Shown here one piece after another: positions 19,507-29,438 of a DNA stretch of 64,000 nucleotides (positions are counted from its first letter, which is position 1; each line of letters opens with the position of its first letter). The notes below the pieces were generated by a model, which was given only the letters and a program-made list of their open reading frames with translations, did no database searches and was not told where the DNA came from. This stretch comes from JBDSLU01 sp963844435 (GTDB taxonomy: Bacteria > Acidobacteriota > Vicinamibacteria > Vicinamibacterales > Vicinamibacteraceae). The translations under genes were made by a program, and so were the position numbers. The DNA is taken from positions 124,001-188,000 of the forward strand of contig CAWJOG010000021.1 of assembly GCA_963844435.1 (NCBI GenBank), written 5' to 3'.

Positions 19507-20679
19507 TCACTCCTGCCCGGATCGCCGGCCGCCGTGCTGGACGAGGATCGCGGTGACCGCGGTCGCGTCCTGCCCGGCGGCGTAGTCGAGCGGCGTCCGT
19601 CCGCGTCCATCGGTTGCGTTGGCATGGGCGCCGTAGGCGAGCAGCACGCGCGCCAGGAGCGGCCGATTGCGCGACGCCGCCCAGTGCAGGGGCGTCCCGG
19701 CCGGGATGTTCCAGTGATCGCGGCGCCGGTTCGCGGCGTCCGGGTCGTCGCGCAGTCGAGCCTCGACGTCGTCGACCAGGTCGTGTGCGACCGCGTCGTG
19801 CAGATCGACCAGCCCCCGGGCTCGCAGCCACGCGGCCACCGCCGTCTGCCGGTTGTGGACCGCCCAGCCGAAGGCCGTCGCGGTGAAGGGGTTGTCGCGG
19901 TTCGACGGGTCGGCGCCGCGCGCCACCAGCCGCTGCACCATTGTCAGATCCCCCGTCCACGCGGCGCGGTGCAGCGCCGTACCATTCAGCACGCCCGTCG
20001 TGTTCCAGTCGCCGTCCCGCTCGAACAGCGCGTCGACGACGTGCGGCTGGCGATTGACGTACGCGAAGAGCAGTGCCAGGCCGACGGCTTCGCGCGGCGG
20101 CAGCTCCCGTCCGCGCCGCCAGATCCGCTCGCGCAGCCGGCCCCGCTCGTCGAACGCTGCCTGCACCCGCGCCAGATCGCCGAGCGCCGCTGCCGCACAG
20201 AGATCGACCGGCGCGCCAAGCGCGATCATCGCCTCTGCCGCACGCGGAGCGTGGTTGCTGAGTGGCGCGTCGAGCACGCCCGGCGCGGTCAGATCGAGCG
20301 CCGCGCCGTGCGCACGCAGCACGTCGATCAGCGGCGCCGACAGGTTCGCGTCGCTGGCCTGGTGGCTGGTGATGACCAGGCCCATCGTCGTCGAGGCCGG
20401 CGGGCCCAGCGTCGTCTCATGGGGATCGGCGCCCGCGTCGAGCAGCGCGCCGGCGATCGCGACCGTGGCCGCGCCGAAGCCACGCATGTCCTCCCAGCCT
20501 GGGTTGCCGGCGACGTGGTGCAGCAGCGTGGCGCCGGAGAAGTAGCCGAGCGGCGGCGTGGCCTCGTCGCGCAGGTGGAGCAGCAGCGGCTCCTCGGCGA
20601 TCAGCGCCCGCAGACGTGCGATCTCGCCGGCGTAGAGGGCCGCGAGCGCGTCGTCGAACGGGGAGAGGGGAGCCGACAT
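19507..20679 (-). CDS. Ankyrin-repeat protein
   Basis: Intact 390-residue soluble protein. Ankyrin units are visible at both ends: ATLLHHVAGNP, AGALLDAGADPHETTLGPP, then NGTALHRAAWTGDLTMVQRL plus VARGADPSNRDN, AGTPLHWAASRNRPLLARVL and GRTPLDYAAGQDATAVTAIL. The middle (RLRERIWRRGRELPPRE) is non-repeat. No signal peptide or catalytic domain is seen, so it is probably a cytoplasmic protein-protein interaction scaffold. It is convergent with the small peptide gene and divergent from dut. Confidence 0.88.
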   Translation of the reverse strand: MSAPLSPFDDALAALYAGEIARLRALIAEEPLLLHLRDEATPPLGYFSGATLLHHVAGNPGWEDMRGFGAATVAIAGALLDAGADPHETTLGPPASTTMGLVITSHQASDANLSAPLIDVLRAHGAALDLTAPGVLDAPLSNHAPRAAEAMIALGAPVDLCAAAALGDLARVQAAFDERGRLRERIWRRGRELPPREAVGLALLFAYVNRQPHVVDALFERDGDWNTTGVLNGTALHRAAWTGDLTMVQRLVARGADPSNRDNPFTATAFGWAVHNRQTAVAAWLRARGLVDLHDAVAHDLVDDVEARLRDDPDAANRRRDHWNIPAGTPLHWAASRNRPLLARVLLAYGAHANATDGRGRTPLDYAAGQDATAVTAILVQHGGRRSGQE

Positions 20680-20774
20680 CGGCGTGCGGACCGCCCGGAC
20701 TTTTCGGCGCGATTCTACGCCAACACACGCCGCGACTTGTGCAATGGCCCGCGGAGACGAGACACTACCGGGCG

Positions 20775-21203
20775 ATGGATCTCCGTATCAGGCGCCTCTC
20801 CCCCGACGCCATCCTCCCCTCGGCCGCGCATCCTGGCGACGCCGGCCTCGATCTCCATGCCGCTGCGGCGCTGACGATCGCGCCCGGCGCCTGGGCCACG
20901 GTGCCGACCGGCATCGTCATCGAGCTGCCGCCCGGCACCGAGGCGCAGGTCCGGCCGCGCAGCGGCCTGGCCCACCGCCACGGCGTCACCGTGCTCAACG
21001 CACCGGGGACGATCGACGAGGGCTATCGTGGCGAGGTCGGCGTGATCCTGATCAACCACGGCCCGGCGCCGTTCGAGGTCACGCCCGGGGCGCGCATCGC
21101 GCAACTCGTGGTGCAGCGGCGCCTCGACATTGCGGTGGTGGAGGCCGACGACGTGTCGGCGTCGGCCCGCGGCGCCGGCGGCTTCGGATCGACGGGAGTC
21201 TAG
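20775..21203 (+). CDS. dut: dUTP diphosphatase (dUTPase)
   Basis: Trimeric dUTPase converting dUTP to dUMP and pyrophosphate, which keeps uracil out of DNA and supplies dTMP synthesis. All five motifs are present in 142 residues: HPGDAGLDLHA, RPRSGLAHRHGV, GTIDEGYRGEVGVILIN, RIAQLVVQR and RGAGGFGSTG (the C-terminal arm that closes on the nucleotide). The start ATG 20775 gives the standard N-terminus MDLRIRRLSPDAILP; the longer open frame upstream runs into the divergent ankyrin gene. The EVE gene follows nine bases later. Confidence 0.95.
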   Translation: MDLRIRRLSPDAILPSAAHPGDAGLDLHAAAALTIAPGAWATVPTGIVIELPPGTEAQVRPRSGLAHRHGVTVLNAPGTIDEGYRGEVGVILINHGPAPFEVTPGARIAQLVVQRRLDIAVVEADDVSASARGAGGFGSTGV

Positions 21204-21212
21204 GGAGCAGCC

Positions 21213-21683
21213 ATGGCCCAGAAGTTCTGGTTGATGAAGGTCGAGCCGAGCGCGTACACGATCGACCAGCTCGAGCGGGACAAGACCACGAGCTGGGAGG
21301 GCGTGCGCAACTACCAGGCGCGCAATACTCTGCGCGATGCCATGCAGGTCGGCGACGGCGTGCTCTTTTACGCCTCGAACGCGACGCCGTCGGGCGTCAC
21401 GGGGTTGGCCAAGATCGTCAAGGCCGGCTATCCGGACGCGACGGCGTGGACCAAGGGTCACCACTACTTCGACCCCGACAGCCGCGAAGACAACCCGACC
21501 TGGTACATGGTCGACATCGGCTTCGTCGAGCGCTTCCCGTCGGTGGTGTCGCTCGAGACCCTCAAGACGACGCCCGGCCTCGACAAGATGGTGGTGACCC
21601 AGAAGGGCAGCCGGCTCTCGGTGCAGCCGGTCACCAAGGGCGAGTACGACATCGTCTGCAGGCTCGGACGAAAGCTCCGCTGA
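21213..21683 (+). CDS. EVE domain protein
   Basis: Intact 156-residue EVE (PUA-like) protein. Characteristic blocks are KFWLMKVEPSAYTIDQLE, TSWEGVRNYQARNTLR, VGDGVLFYASNATPSGVTG and WYMVDIGFVERFP. EVE domains bind modified bases in nucleic acids; the aromatic cage residues in WEGVRNYQARN are conserved. It lies nine bases after dut, so the pair forms a nucleotide-hygiene operon. Specific substrate unknown. Confidence 0.93.
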   Translation: MAQKFWLMKVEPSAYTIDQLERDKTTSWEGVRNYQARNTLRDAMQVGDGVLFYASNATPSGVTGLAKIVKAGYPDATAWTKGHHYFDPDSREDNPTWYMVDIGFVERFPSVVSLETLKTTPGLDKMVVTQKGSRLSVQPVTKGEYDIVCRLGRKLR

Positions 21684-21748
21684 GACGCAGCCAGCGGGAG
21701 GGACCGACGCCCGGATCGGCGTCGATCCGGGGTCGGCCATCGGCGCAT

Positions 21749-22306
21749 CTACATGACCTTCGTGAGGACCGCGGTCGAGCAGCCCGTCCGATACTGAACG
21801 CCCACGGCGGTGAAGAACGCGTTCGTGCCGGACGACGTGGCGTGCGTCGCGTCGCTGAACGTCACCGAGTGGCTGATCGTCTGCCAGCCGGTCTGGAAGC
21901 CGGGCGTGATTGGCTTGGTCGGGTCGAAGGTCGGCATGCCGGGCAGGTTGGCCGGCGTGTCGAACACGATCAGCGCGATCATCTCCTGGCTGAAGGTGTT
22001 CAACCCTGTCCGGCGCCAGGTGCCGTGCCCGTCGCCCCGCTGGCCCGGCGCGAACCCGCGTCCCCCTGGGGTCTCGAAGATGCTGCCGTCGCCGTGGAAC
22101 GTGACCAGCGACGGAATGACGGGTCCCGCCGGGGCCCCGCTCGCGCAGTCCCGCACCGTCACCTCGATGGCATACGTGCCGGCGGCGCGAAGGATCAGGC
22201 CATCGGCGTGGGCGGTCCGGGCGGCGGCGGGGCCGACGAGGACGGCGACCGCGAGGCCGAGGCGGGAGAGGATGCGGACGGACGCGTGGGTCGTGTTCGT
22301 GGTCAT
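21749..22306 (-). CDS. Secreted hypothetical protein
   Basis: 185-residue exported protein of unknown function. The ATG at 22306 is preceded by AAGGAG and opens a signal peptide ending near ARTAHADG. The mature part is beta-rich: TYAIEVTVRDCASG, IPSLVTFHGDGSIFETPGG, HGTWRRTGLNTFSQEMIAL and HSVTFSDATHATSSG. Two Cys could form a disulfide. The pattern of a nutrient-independent lipocalin-like barrel is suggestive, and similar small proteins are common in Acidobacteria. No catalytic motif seen. Confidence 0.75.
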   Translation of the reverse strand: MTTNTTHASVRILSRLGLAVAVLVGPAAARTAHADGLILRAAGTYAIEVTVRDCASGAPAGPVIPSLVTFHGDGSIFETPGGRGFAPGQRGDGHGTWRRTGLNTFSQEMIALIVFDTPANLPGMPTFDPTKPITPGFQTGWQTISHSVTFSDATHATSSGTNAFFTAVGVQYRTGCSTAVLTKVM

Positions 22307-22477
22307 GGTGGGCAGCTCCTTCGTTCCGAGGCGGCGCCGTCGTGGCGCGATCGCTGGGAAACGGCGACATCCTGCTCGTCCCGGGCCGCGCCGGCCATGG
22401 TTCGAGCCTGATCGGGATCTGAAATTTCCTGACCGCGCAAGTGGCTGCAAACACGCCGCTTTGTGGCAATGTCAAGC

Positions 22478-22483
22478 TAAGCT
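22478..22483 (+). promoter_or_regulatory. TAAGCT -10-like box before the winged-helix/TPR gene
   Basis: TAAGCT ends seven bases before the TTG at 22491, and no Shine-Dalgarno site is present. It supports the TTG as start of a leaderless transcript. Confidence 0.35.
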
Positions 22484-22490
22484 GGTTCGC

Positions 22491-24460
22491 TTGACGTCAC
22501 CTGTCGCCCCGGTCGTGTGCCGCTTCGGCGAGTTCGAGCTGGACCTCGGTGCGTACGAGCTGCGACGTCAGGGCCGGCGGGTGAAGCTGGGGAAGCAGCC
22601 GATGGACCTGCTGATCCTGCTGGTCCAGCGACCGCGACAGCTCGTCTCGCGCACCGAGATCGCCGAGCGGCTCTGGGGTCCGGACGTCTTCGTCGACATC
22701 GAGACCGGCGTCAACACGGCGATCAGCAAGGTTCGCCAGGCGCTGCGCGATACCGCCGATCAGCCGGCGTACGTCGAAACCGTCGCCGGTCGCGGCTACC
22801 GGTTCATCGCGCCCATCGACATCGTGCCGGTGCCGGTTCAGTCGGTGAACCGGTCGGCGACTCCGGCCGCGCAGGTTGCCGCCACGCAAGAGGCGCGCGG
22901 CTCCATCGACCCGGTCGACAGACCGGCAGCGGTCGGCCGGAGCGCGGCGCGGCGATGGCGCGCCGCCGCGGCGGCCGCCATCGGCCTCGTGGCCGCCGGC
23001 CTTGCGTTCGGCGCGGTGTGGCGAGCCCGGGACGGAGGGAGCGCGCCGCCCGTGCGGACGACGATCGCCGTCCTCCCCTTCACGAACGCCGCGCACGATC
23101 CCGATCAGGACTACCTGGCCCTCGGCCTCACCGACGAGACCAGCGCCTCACTCGCCCAGATCGACCCCGGCCGCGTCATCGTCAAAGGCCGGACCGCCCG
23201 CTACAAGGACACCACCAAGGCGGTCTCCGAGATCGGCCAGGAGCTGGGGGTCGAGTACCTGGTCGACGGGACGGTCCGCGCCGAGGGCGGGCGCCTGCGC
23301 GTCACCACCACGCTGATCCGGGTCGGCGACCAGGAGCACGTCTGGTCGCAGGCCTACGAGCGCGAGATCACCAGCGCGCTGGCGCTGCAGCAGGACGTCA
23401 GCGCGGCGATCGCCGGACAGATCCGCGCGCGCCTGTCGCCGGACGCCGCCGGAGTCGCGGTCAACCGCCAGACCGCGGTGCCGGAAGCCTACGATGCCTA
23501 CCTGCGCGGCCGCTTCCTCCAGAACCGGCGGACACCCGAGGCAAACCGCCAGGCCGTCGAAGCCTACCGGCGGGCGACCGCGCTGGATCCGAACTACGCG
23601 CTGGCGTGGTCGAGTCTCGCGGGCACCTACGCGGCGAGCATTCTCAATGCCGACGCGCGTCCCAGCCGACGTGGGTCCGCCGGCCCGCGAGGCCGCGGAT
23701 CCGTGCGCTCCGCGCCAATCCCGAGCTCGCCGACGCGCAGTTCGTGGCTGGCTACGTGAACTGGATCCTGGACTGGGACTGGCCGGCCGCCGAGCACCGG
23801 CTCCGCCAGGCGATCACCCTCGAGCCTGGATCCGTGCAGGCCCATCGCGCGCTCGGGCCACCTCCTCTCGCAGGCGGGCCGTGCCCGCGAGGCAGAGGCC
23901 GCGATGACGCGGGCGCGCGAGCTCGACCCGCTGGACGTGCTCTCGCACGCGCTGTCGTCGCAGGTGGCCTTCCAGGGGCGCGACGGCATCGCCGCGGTCC
24001 GGCACGCCCGGCAGGCCATCGTCCTCGACTCCACGTTCTGGATCGGCCACATGAGCTCGGCCAGGCCCTTGCCTACAACGGGCAGACCGACCTGGCCCTC
24101 GAGGCGCTGGCCGACGCGATGCGCCTGTCGGGAGGGAACAGCAAGCCGACGTCGCTCCGCGGCTACCTGCTCGCCCGCACGGGACGGGTCGCCGAGGCGC
24201 GCGAGATCCTCCGGCTCCTGGAGGCGCGATCCAAGGAGCGCTACGTGCCGCCCTACGCGTTCGCGCTCGTGCACGCCGGGCTCGGCGACGCGGCGTCCGC
24301 CTTTGCCTGGCTCGACAAGGCGTACGCGGATCGCGACGCGCACCTGATGTACCTGACCGTCGACGCCAAGTGGGATCCGTACCGCGCCGATCCGCGCTTT
24401 CAGGCGCTGATCGCGCGCTGCGGCTTCACCGCGTCTCCGGCCGCGCCGGCCGCACGCTGA
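22491..24460 (+). CDS. Winged-helix DNA-binding/TPR transcriptional regulator, frameshifted
   Basis: CadC-like membrane-bound regulator common in Acidobacteria. Residues about 5-100 form an OmpR/PhoB-type winged helix (FGEFELDLGAYELRRQGRRV, LVSRTEIAERLWGPDVFVD, YVETVAGRGYRFIAPI). A membrane helix (AAAAAIGLVAAGLAFGAVW) leads to a periplasmic TolB-N/FlgO-like domain (TTIAVLPFTNAAHDPDQDY) and TPR units (AYDAYLRGRFLQNRRTPEAN, ANPELADAQFVAGYVNWIL, TDLALEALADAMRLSG). Frame changes lie near 23670, 23860 and 24055. The TTG at 22491 gives MTSPVAPVVCRFGEF. Its last 35 bases overlap the convergent AlkZ-like gene. Confidence 0.85.
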
Positions 24461-25536
24461 ACTCCAGCGGCAGGCCGAGGAACGCGGCGTAGCGTCCAGC
24501 CGCCTCCCTGGCCGCGGCCACGTGCGCGCGGTTCAACGTGCGGTAGGGCAGGAGTTGCACCGCGACCGCACGCGAGCCGACCGTGCGCCGCCAGAACCCG
24601 CCGAAGCGGCCTTCGACGCACAGCAGGTGCGCATAGCTGTCCATCGGATCGACCGGCGCGCTCGGCGGCGGCAGCGCCGCGGTCGGGCCTGCGATCGCGA
24701 TAGGCGATGAAGTACTCGTCGTAGTTCGGCATCAGGTGCACGGGCGGCACGTCGCGCCGCGTCGCCTTCGGCTCCGTCGGCGACGACCAGTAGGTGTCCT
24801 CGCCGATCTGCTCCGTGCGCAGCGCCGGCGACACCGCCTCGAACGCCCGCTTCGCCTCGCCGACCGTCAGCCCGGACCACCACACGAAGTCGTTGACCGT
24901 CACCGGACCGTGGCTGGCCACGTAGCGCGCGGCCAGCGCCGTGCGCGCCTCGTCGGGGGGCAACACCAGCGCGCCGCGGACGCGCTCGTCGAACAGCGCG
25001 TAGGTGAATTGCTTGCCCTGGCGCGGACCGCTGCACACGACCTGGTCCAGCTCGAGGACGAACACCATCAAGCCGAGGCGAATCCCGGCGGCCTCGATGC
25101 CCTTCGCGGCAAGCGCCTTGCCGATGGCCGCGCGCGTCAAGAATTGGCCGCCACCGAGGGCCTTCTCGACGATCCGGCGGGCGTGGGTCATCAGCGCGGC
25201 GTCGATCTCGTAGGTCCGGTACATGGTGCGCGACCGCAGCTGGACGCGGGGCGCCACCGCCGTGAGCACCCAGCGGGCGTCGGCTTGCGCGATGAAGTGC
25301 CACGTCGGCCGCGGTCCGTGCGTGCGGATGATCGTGCCGTCCGCCAACGCGCGATCGATCCGGGCGTCGGTCAGCGCCGGCGCCCGCAGTGTCAGCGCCC
25401 ACTTGGCGCCCTGGTAGTCCTGCGCCTGGACCGCGCCGAACCACGCGACGACGGCGGCGGGATCGGCCGCCATCGGCGCGGTGAGACGCTGCGCGCGCAT
25501 CCGGCGCGCGATGAAGGGATCGGGCGCGGCCGGCAT
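24426..25536 (-). CDS. AlkZ-like winged-helix DNA glycosylase family protein, one frameshift
   Basis: Member of the HTH_42/AlkZ family of winged-helix glycosylases that unhook interstrand crosslinks or remove alkylated bases. The Gln-x-Gln catalytic motif is visible in WFGAVQAQDYQGAKWAL, followed by RTHGPRPTWHFIAQADARWV, FVWWSGLTVGEAKRAFE and LLPNYDEYF-like HLMPNYDEYFIAYRDR. One extra A near 24700 shifts the frame; the C-terminal part resumes with DSYAHLLCVEGRFGGFWRRT. Start ATG 25536 overlaps the stop of the amylase gene in TGATG, so it is translationally coupled. Confidence 0.85.
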
Positions 25537-27571
25537 CAGGAGTGAATTTTCACCAGGACCAGGACTTCCGCCGGCGGCAGCGGATCGATCGTGACGAAGG
25601 TCGGCTCGCCGGCGAAGCGCCGGCCGCGAACGGCGACGCGCGATCCGGCCGGGTGCGGGCCGGTGAACGTACCCGCCGCCGCGCCCGCCTCCGCGGTGTT
25701 CACGACGACCAGGAACTCGTCACCGACGCGGGACAGCTCGCCGGCGACGACGACCTGCCCGCCCCGTGCCCCGTCGCCGTTCGGGTTCACGATGACGACC
25801 GCTTCGTCGGTGTCGAGGATGCGCGACCAGGCGATCAGCTCGCCGGCCGCCGGCAGCGCGAAGTCGCCGAACACGCGAATGGGGCGCTGGTACTGGCGGC
25901 CGACGCGCAGCACGGGATGCGCGGCGCGCGTCGCGCACAACGCGGCGATGCGGCGGTAGGCCGGGCTCGCCGGATCGAAGGCGTGCGTGTCGAAGGTGCC
26001 GAACGGCCCGAAGCCGGGCAGCGTCTCGTCGCGCTCGAGCACCTGGGTGTCGAGGTCTTCGCCGTGCGGCGCTCGCGGGTGGGCCGGCCCGAACATCGCC
26101 TCGCGCAGGTAGCGATCGTTCCGGCCCCAGCCGTGCTCGACGAGGAAGCTGGAGCTGGCTCGCCGCCGGTCCGGCGAACGCCTGCTCGGATCCGTAGTAG
26201 ATGCACGGGATGCCGAGCGCGAACAGCTGGATCGCCGTCGCCGCCACGATCTGCCGCTCCTTCACCGCCGAGGCGTCGGGGATCTCGGCCGAGAAGCGCA
26301 GCTTGCGGCCGAACACGTGGTCGTGGTCGTCGACGATCGAGACGTGGCGATCGCCGAAGGCGCGGTGCGACTCGAAGCCCTGGCTGGCTTCGTCGAACGC
26401 GCCGAAGTAGTCGGACGCGGGGCGCAGGCCCTTGGCGACGTCGGTCAGGATCAGCCGGGCGCCGCCGATGTCGAGGGCGGCCGTGAGGTTGCGCCGGGCC
26501 GCGGCGAGGTGATCGATGACGAAGTCCTGCGCCGCGTCGCCGCCGGCGATCTCGCCGACGATCAGGAAGTTGCGCTTGCCGAGGCGATCGGCGAACTCGC
26601 GCAGCGCGCCGCAGAAGTTGCGCGCCTCCTCGAGCGACAGGTGCTTCACCGTGTCGAGGCGGAAGCCGTCGCAGTCGCTGATCGCGATCCAGTACTTGAA
26701 GCAGTCCACCAGCGCCGACAGCGTGTCGGCGCCATCGAGGGCGAGATCCTTCAGCGCGAAGAAGTCGGTGCGCTTGTGCTCGGCGTGCGCGTCGTCGAGG
26801 CCGCCGGCGCCGAGCGAGCCCGCCCCGGCGCGCGTGTAGTGCCGCGCCGCGCGCAGCTCGAGTCGGAAAGACGCCGTCGTGGACGCCGGCCGCCGTCGCC
26901 GAGCCCTGCTGGTGCTCGTCGCGCAGGGCGGTGCTCCAGCCCTCGCCGGCCCCGTCGGCCGCGCCGTAGAACTGCGGGAACGCCAGGTACGGCGGCTCGT
27001 TGCGCAGCGCGTCGAGGCCGGCCGCGGGCGGCAGGTAGCCCCAGTTGTCGCCGGTGTGGTTGGCGATGATGTCGAGGATGACGCGCAGGCCGCGCCCGTG
27101 CGCGTCCTCGCACAGGTCGACGAGGTCCTCGCGCGAGCCGAACCGCGGATCGACCTCGAGGAAGTCCTGGACGCCGTAGCCGTGGAAGGTGTCGAGCCGG
27201 GCCCGCTGCTTGAAGACCGGGCCGATCCACAGCGTCGTCACGCCGAGGCCCTGCAGGTAGTCGAGCCGGCCGCGGATGCCGGCGATCGTGCCGCCCTGCC
27301 AGCGCGCGCCGGAGGCGGCCCACTCCCGCCAGTCGATGTCGGGCCGCGCCGGCGTCGTCCGCAGCGCCGTGCGCCGCGCCTGCGTCAGCAGCTCGCGGGT
27401 GTCCTCGCGGCCGTCGCTGAAACGGTCGGGCAGCAGGAAGTAGAGGACCTCGTCGCGCCAGTCGGCCGGCGACGCCGTGTAGCCGCCGAGCGCCGCGGCG
27501 CGCTCGAGCAGCGTGTGGACGTCGTCGAGCGACGCAGGGCGGGCAGTGGAGACGATGTCGCGTGGCGCCAC
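25536..27571 (-). CDS. Alpha-amylase-family glycoside hydrolase (GH13), frameshifted
   Basis: GH13 (beta/alpha)8-barrel enzyme acting on alpha-glucans or related glycosides. Conserved regions are LDYLQGLGVTTLWIGPVF, RVILDIIANHTGDNWGY (region I), DGFRLDTVKHL with the nucleophile Asp, LIVGEIAGGDAAQ with the acid/base Glu, and SIVDDHDHVFG with the third Asp. A C-terminal beta domain follows (TDEAVVIVNPNGDGARGG). No signal peptide is seen, suggesting a cytoplasmic enzyme. Start is GTG 27571 after GGAAAGG. Two frame changes lie near 26870 and 26120. It is third in an operon after DUF3179 and DsbD-N-like genes. Confidence 0.85.
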
Positions 27572-27602
27572 GCGGGCCTTTCCAGGGGGTTGCTGAAGGA
27601 AA

Positions 27603-28106
27603 CTACGGCGTGACCGTGAGCGTCCACGTCACGTCGCTCTTCACCGGACGGTAGCAGACCTTGTCGTCGCACGCCTGGTAGTCGAAGCGGCCCGGGACGA
27701 CCACGTCGCCCGCCTTCACCGAAGCCGCCACGGCGACCGTGGCGGTGACGGTGAACGTCTTCTCGAACACCGCCAGCGGCTCGGTCTGGCCCTCCTGGAC
27801 GAAGTCGACGGCCGCCGGATAGGTCGTCGCCGTCACGGTCACGCCGGCGGGCGGCGTCAGGACGAGCGCGGTCGGGAAGAAGGCCGCGTCGCGCGGCTTG
27901 TTCGACTGGACGTGGATCTTCTCGGGCAGCGCCACCTTGAGCACCAGCTTCGCGCTCTTGCCCGGGCGCACCGCCGCCGGATCGGCGGACGGCGTCAGCA
28001 CGGCCTTCGGCGCGCGCGTCTGGGCGCCGAGCGGCGACGCGCCGGCGAGCACCGCGACGGCGAGCAGCCCGACGACGGTGAGTGTGGCGGCGTGACGGCG
28101 GATCAT
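27603..28106 (-). CDS. DsbD N-terminal-like (DsbDN) secreted protein
   Basis: 167-residue exported protein with a signal peptide from ATG 28106 (MIRRHAATLTVVGLLAVAVLA, cleavage near GAQTRA). The mature part is an immunoglobulin-like thiol domain similar to the periplasmic N-terminal domain of DsbD: RPGKSAKLVLKVALPEKIHV, then DVVVPGRFDYQACDDKVCYR with the Cys-x4-Cys pair. It has no membrane transporter part, so it is a free-standing alpha-like domain that could relay electrons in the periplasm. It sits 28 bases after DUF3179 and 31 bases before the amylase gene. Confidence 0.75.
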   Translation of the reverse strand: MIRRHAATLTVVGLLAVAVLAGASPLGAQTRAPKAVLTPSADPAAVRPGKSAKLVLKVALPEKIHVQSNKPRDAAFFPTALVLTPPAGVTVTATTYPAAVDFVQEGQTEPLAVFEKTFTVTATVAVAASVKAGDVVVPGRFDYQACDDKVCYRPVKSDVTWTLTVTP

Positions 28107-28134
28107 CCCGTCAATTCTGCCACCAATGCCGGCG

Positions 28135-29390
28135 TCACGCGGAGGGCCGCGGCTGCCATTCCGTGTGGACGACCGTGTCCGGGTGGCGCAGCTGCCAGTC
28201 GAACCAGAACTCCATCGTGGACGGGATGCGCTCCAGCTTCTCACCGGCCAACGGACCGGACACCGCGACGCCGGCGATGTCCCACTCGCTGCCCGTGGTC
28301 GTGTCGACGAACCGCGCCGGAGACGAGCCGAACTTCGTCATCAGCTCGATCTCCTTGCCATCCACGCGGCGATCGAAGACGCGCACCGAGATGCCGTCCC
28401 CGCCGACGAGCACGGCGACCGGGATGCCGCCGACGCGATCCATCACCGCGTAGGTCATCGCCGGCTTCTTCGGGCCGCGCAGGCTGTTCGGCGCGAGCTT
28501 GACCTTCGGGTAGGCCTTTGCCTTGCCGTTGACGACGATGCCGACGACGTAGGAGCGGCGGTGCAGCGGGTCGTTCGGCGGGGCGGGGACGACGGTCGCG
28601 CACCTTGTCCATCCGATCTTCCCAGCCCTTGTCGATGTCGAACTCGGGGTCGACCCTGCGCCAGCACCTTGGTGTGCGGGTGCTCGCGCGCCCACAGCGC
28701 GTAGGTGACCTCGTCGTGCACGAGCGGCGTCAGGCGTTCCCCTTTGAGCGGCCCGGCAATGGCCTCTCCGGTTGACTGCTGCCACCACGAGCGCGATTCG
28801 AGATCCTCGAGCAGTGCGTTCTGGTTGTTGATCCCGATCAGGCGGAAGGTGAGCAGCAGGCCATTCAGCGTCCGCTTGAAGATGGTGCCCGTGTGGCACA
28901 GCGTGCAGTAGCTGGCGACGATCGGCTCGCCGCCGATGGTGACGTTGACGACGTGGTGATAGCCGATGCGGCGCACCGGGAAGGCAACCGCGTCGTCCTT
29001 GATGACGACGCCGAGGACGAGGTCGTCCGGATCGAGCGCCGGCGCTTTGGCGCCGACGTCGAACCGCGGCGCCGCGATCGGGTTGAACATCCACTCGAAG
29101 TGGTTCTGGTGGGCGAACCACGCCGCGCCGACGCCGAGGATCGCCATCAGCGACAGCGCGGTCTTGCCCGGCCATCGCGTGCGCTTCCAGCCGACATAGA
29201 GCCCGCCGACGAGGATCGCCGCCAGCAGCGGCGTCACCATCGGGGCCCACTCGCGCCTCAACGTCCACACCCACGGCACGAACGATGGCCCCTGCGGCTT
29301 GAAGGGCCAGAGGAGGTAGATCGGCACGCCGACCAGGGCGATCGCCGCGAGCAGCACGAGGACCAATCCAGCCCAGGCGATACGAGGCAC
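28135..29390 (-). CDS. DUF3179 membrane-anchored protein, frameshifted
   Basis: Protein of about 415 residues with N-terminal membrane helices (IAWAGLVLVLLAAIALVG and TPLLAAILVGGLYVGWK, then TALSLMAILGVGAAWFA) and the DUF3179 domain: FPVRRIGYHHVVNVTIGG, VASYCTLCHTGTIFKRTL with a CxxCHTG-like motif, QSTGEAIAGPLKGERL and SEWDIAGVAVSGPLAG. The CxxC motif resembles a heme or metal ligand set. One frame change lies near 28650. Start is GTG 29390, with TACACT six bases upstream. First gene of the 29390-24426 operon. Function unknown. Confidence 0.8.
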
Positions 29391-29396
29391 GACGCG

Positions 29397-29402
29397 AGTG
29401 TA
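29397..29402 (-). promoter_or_regulatory. TACACT -10-like box directly before the DUF3179 gene
   Basis: On the minus strand TACACT ends six bases before the GTG at 29390. No Shine-Dalgarno site is present. The same TACACT-N6-GTG arrangement occurs before the SGNH hydrolase gene. Confidence 0.45.
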
Positions 29403-29438
29403 TCTCCGGGTGCCGGGGCTCGTGCTACAAGTGTCCCG

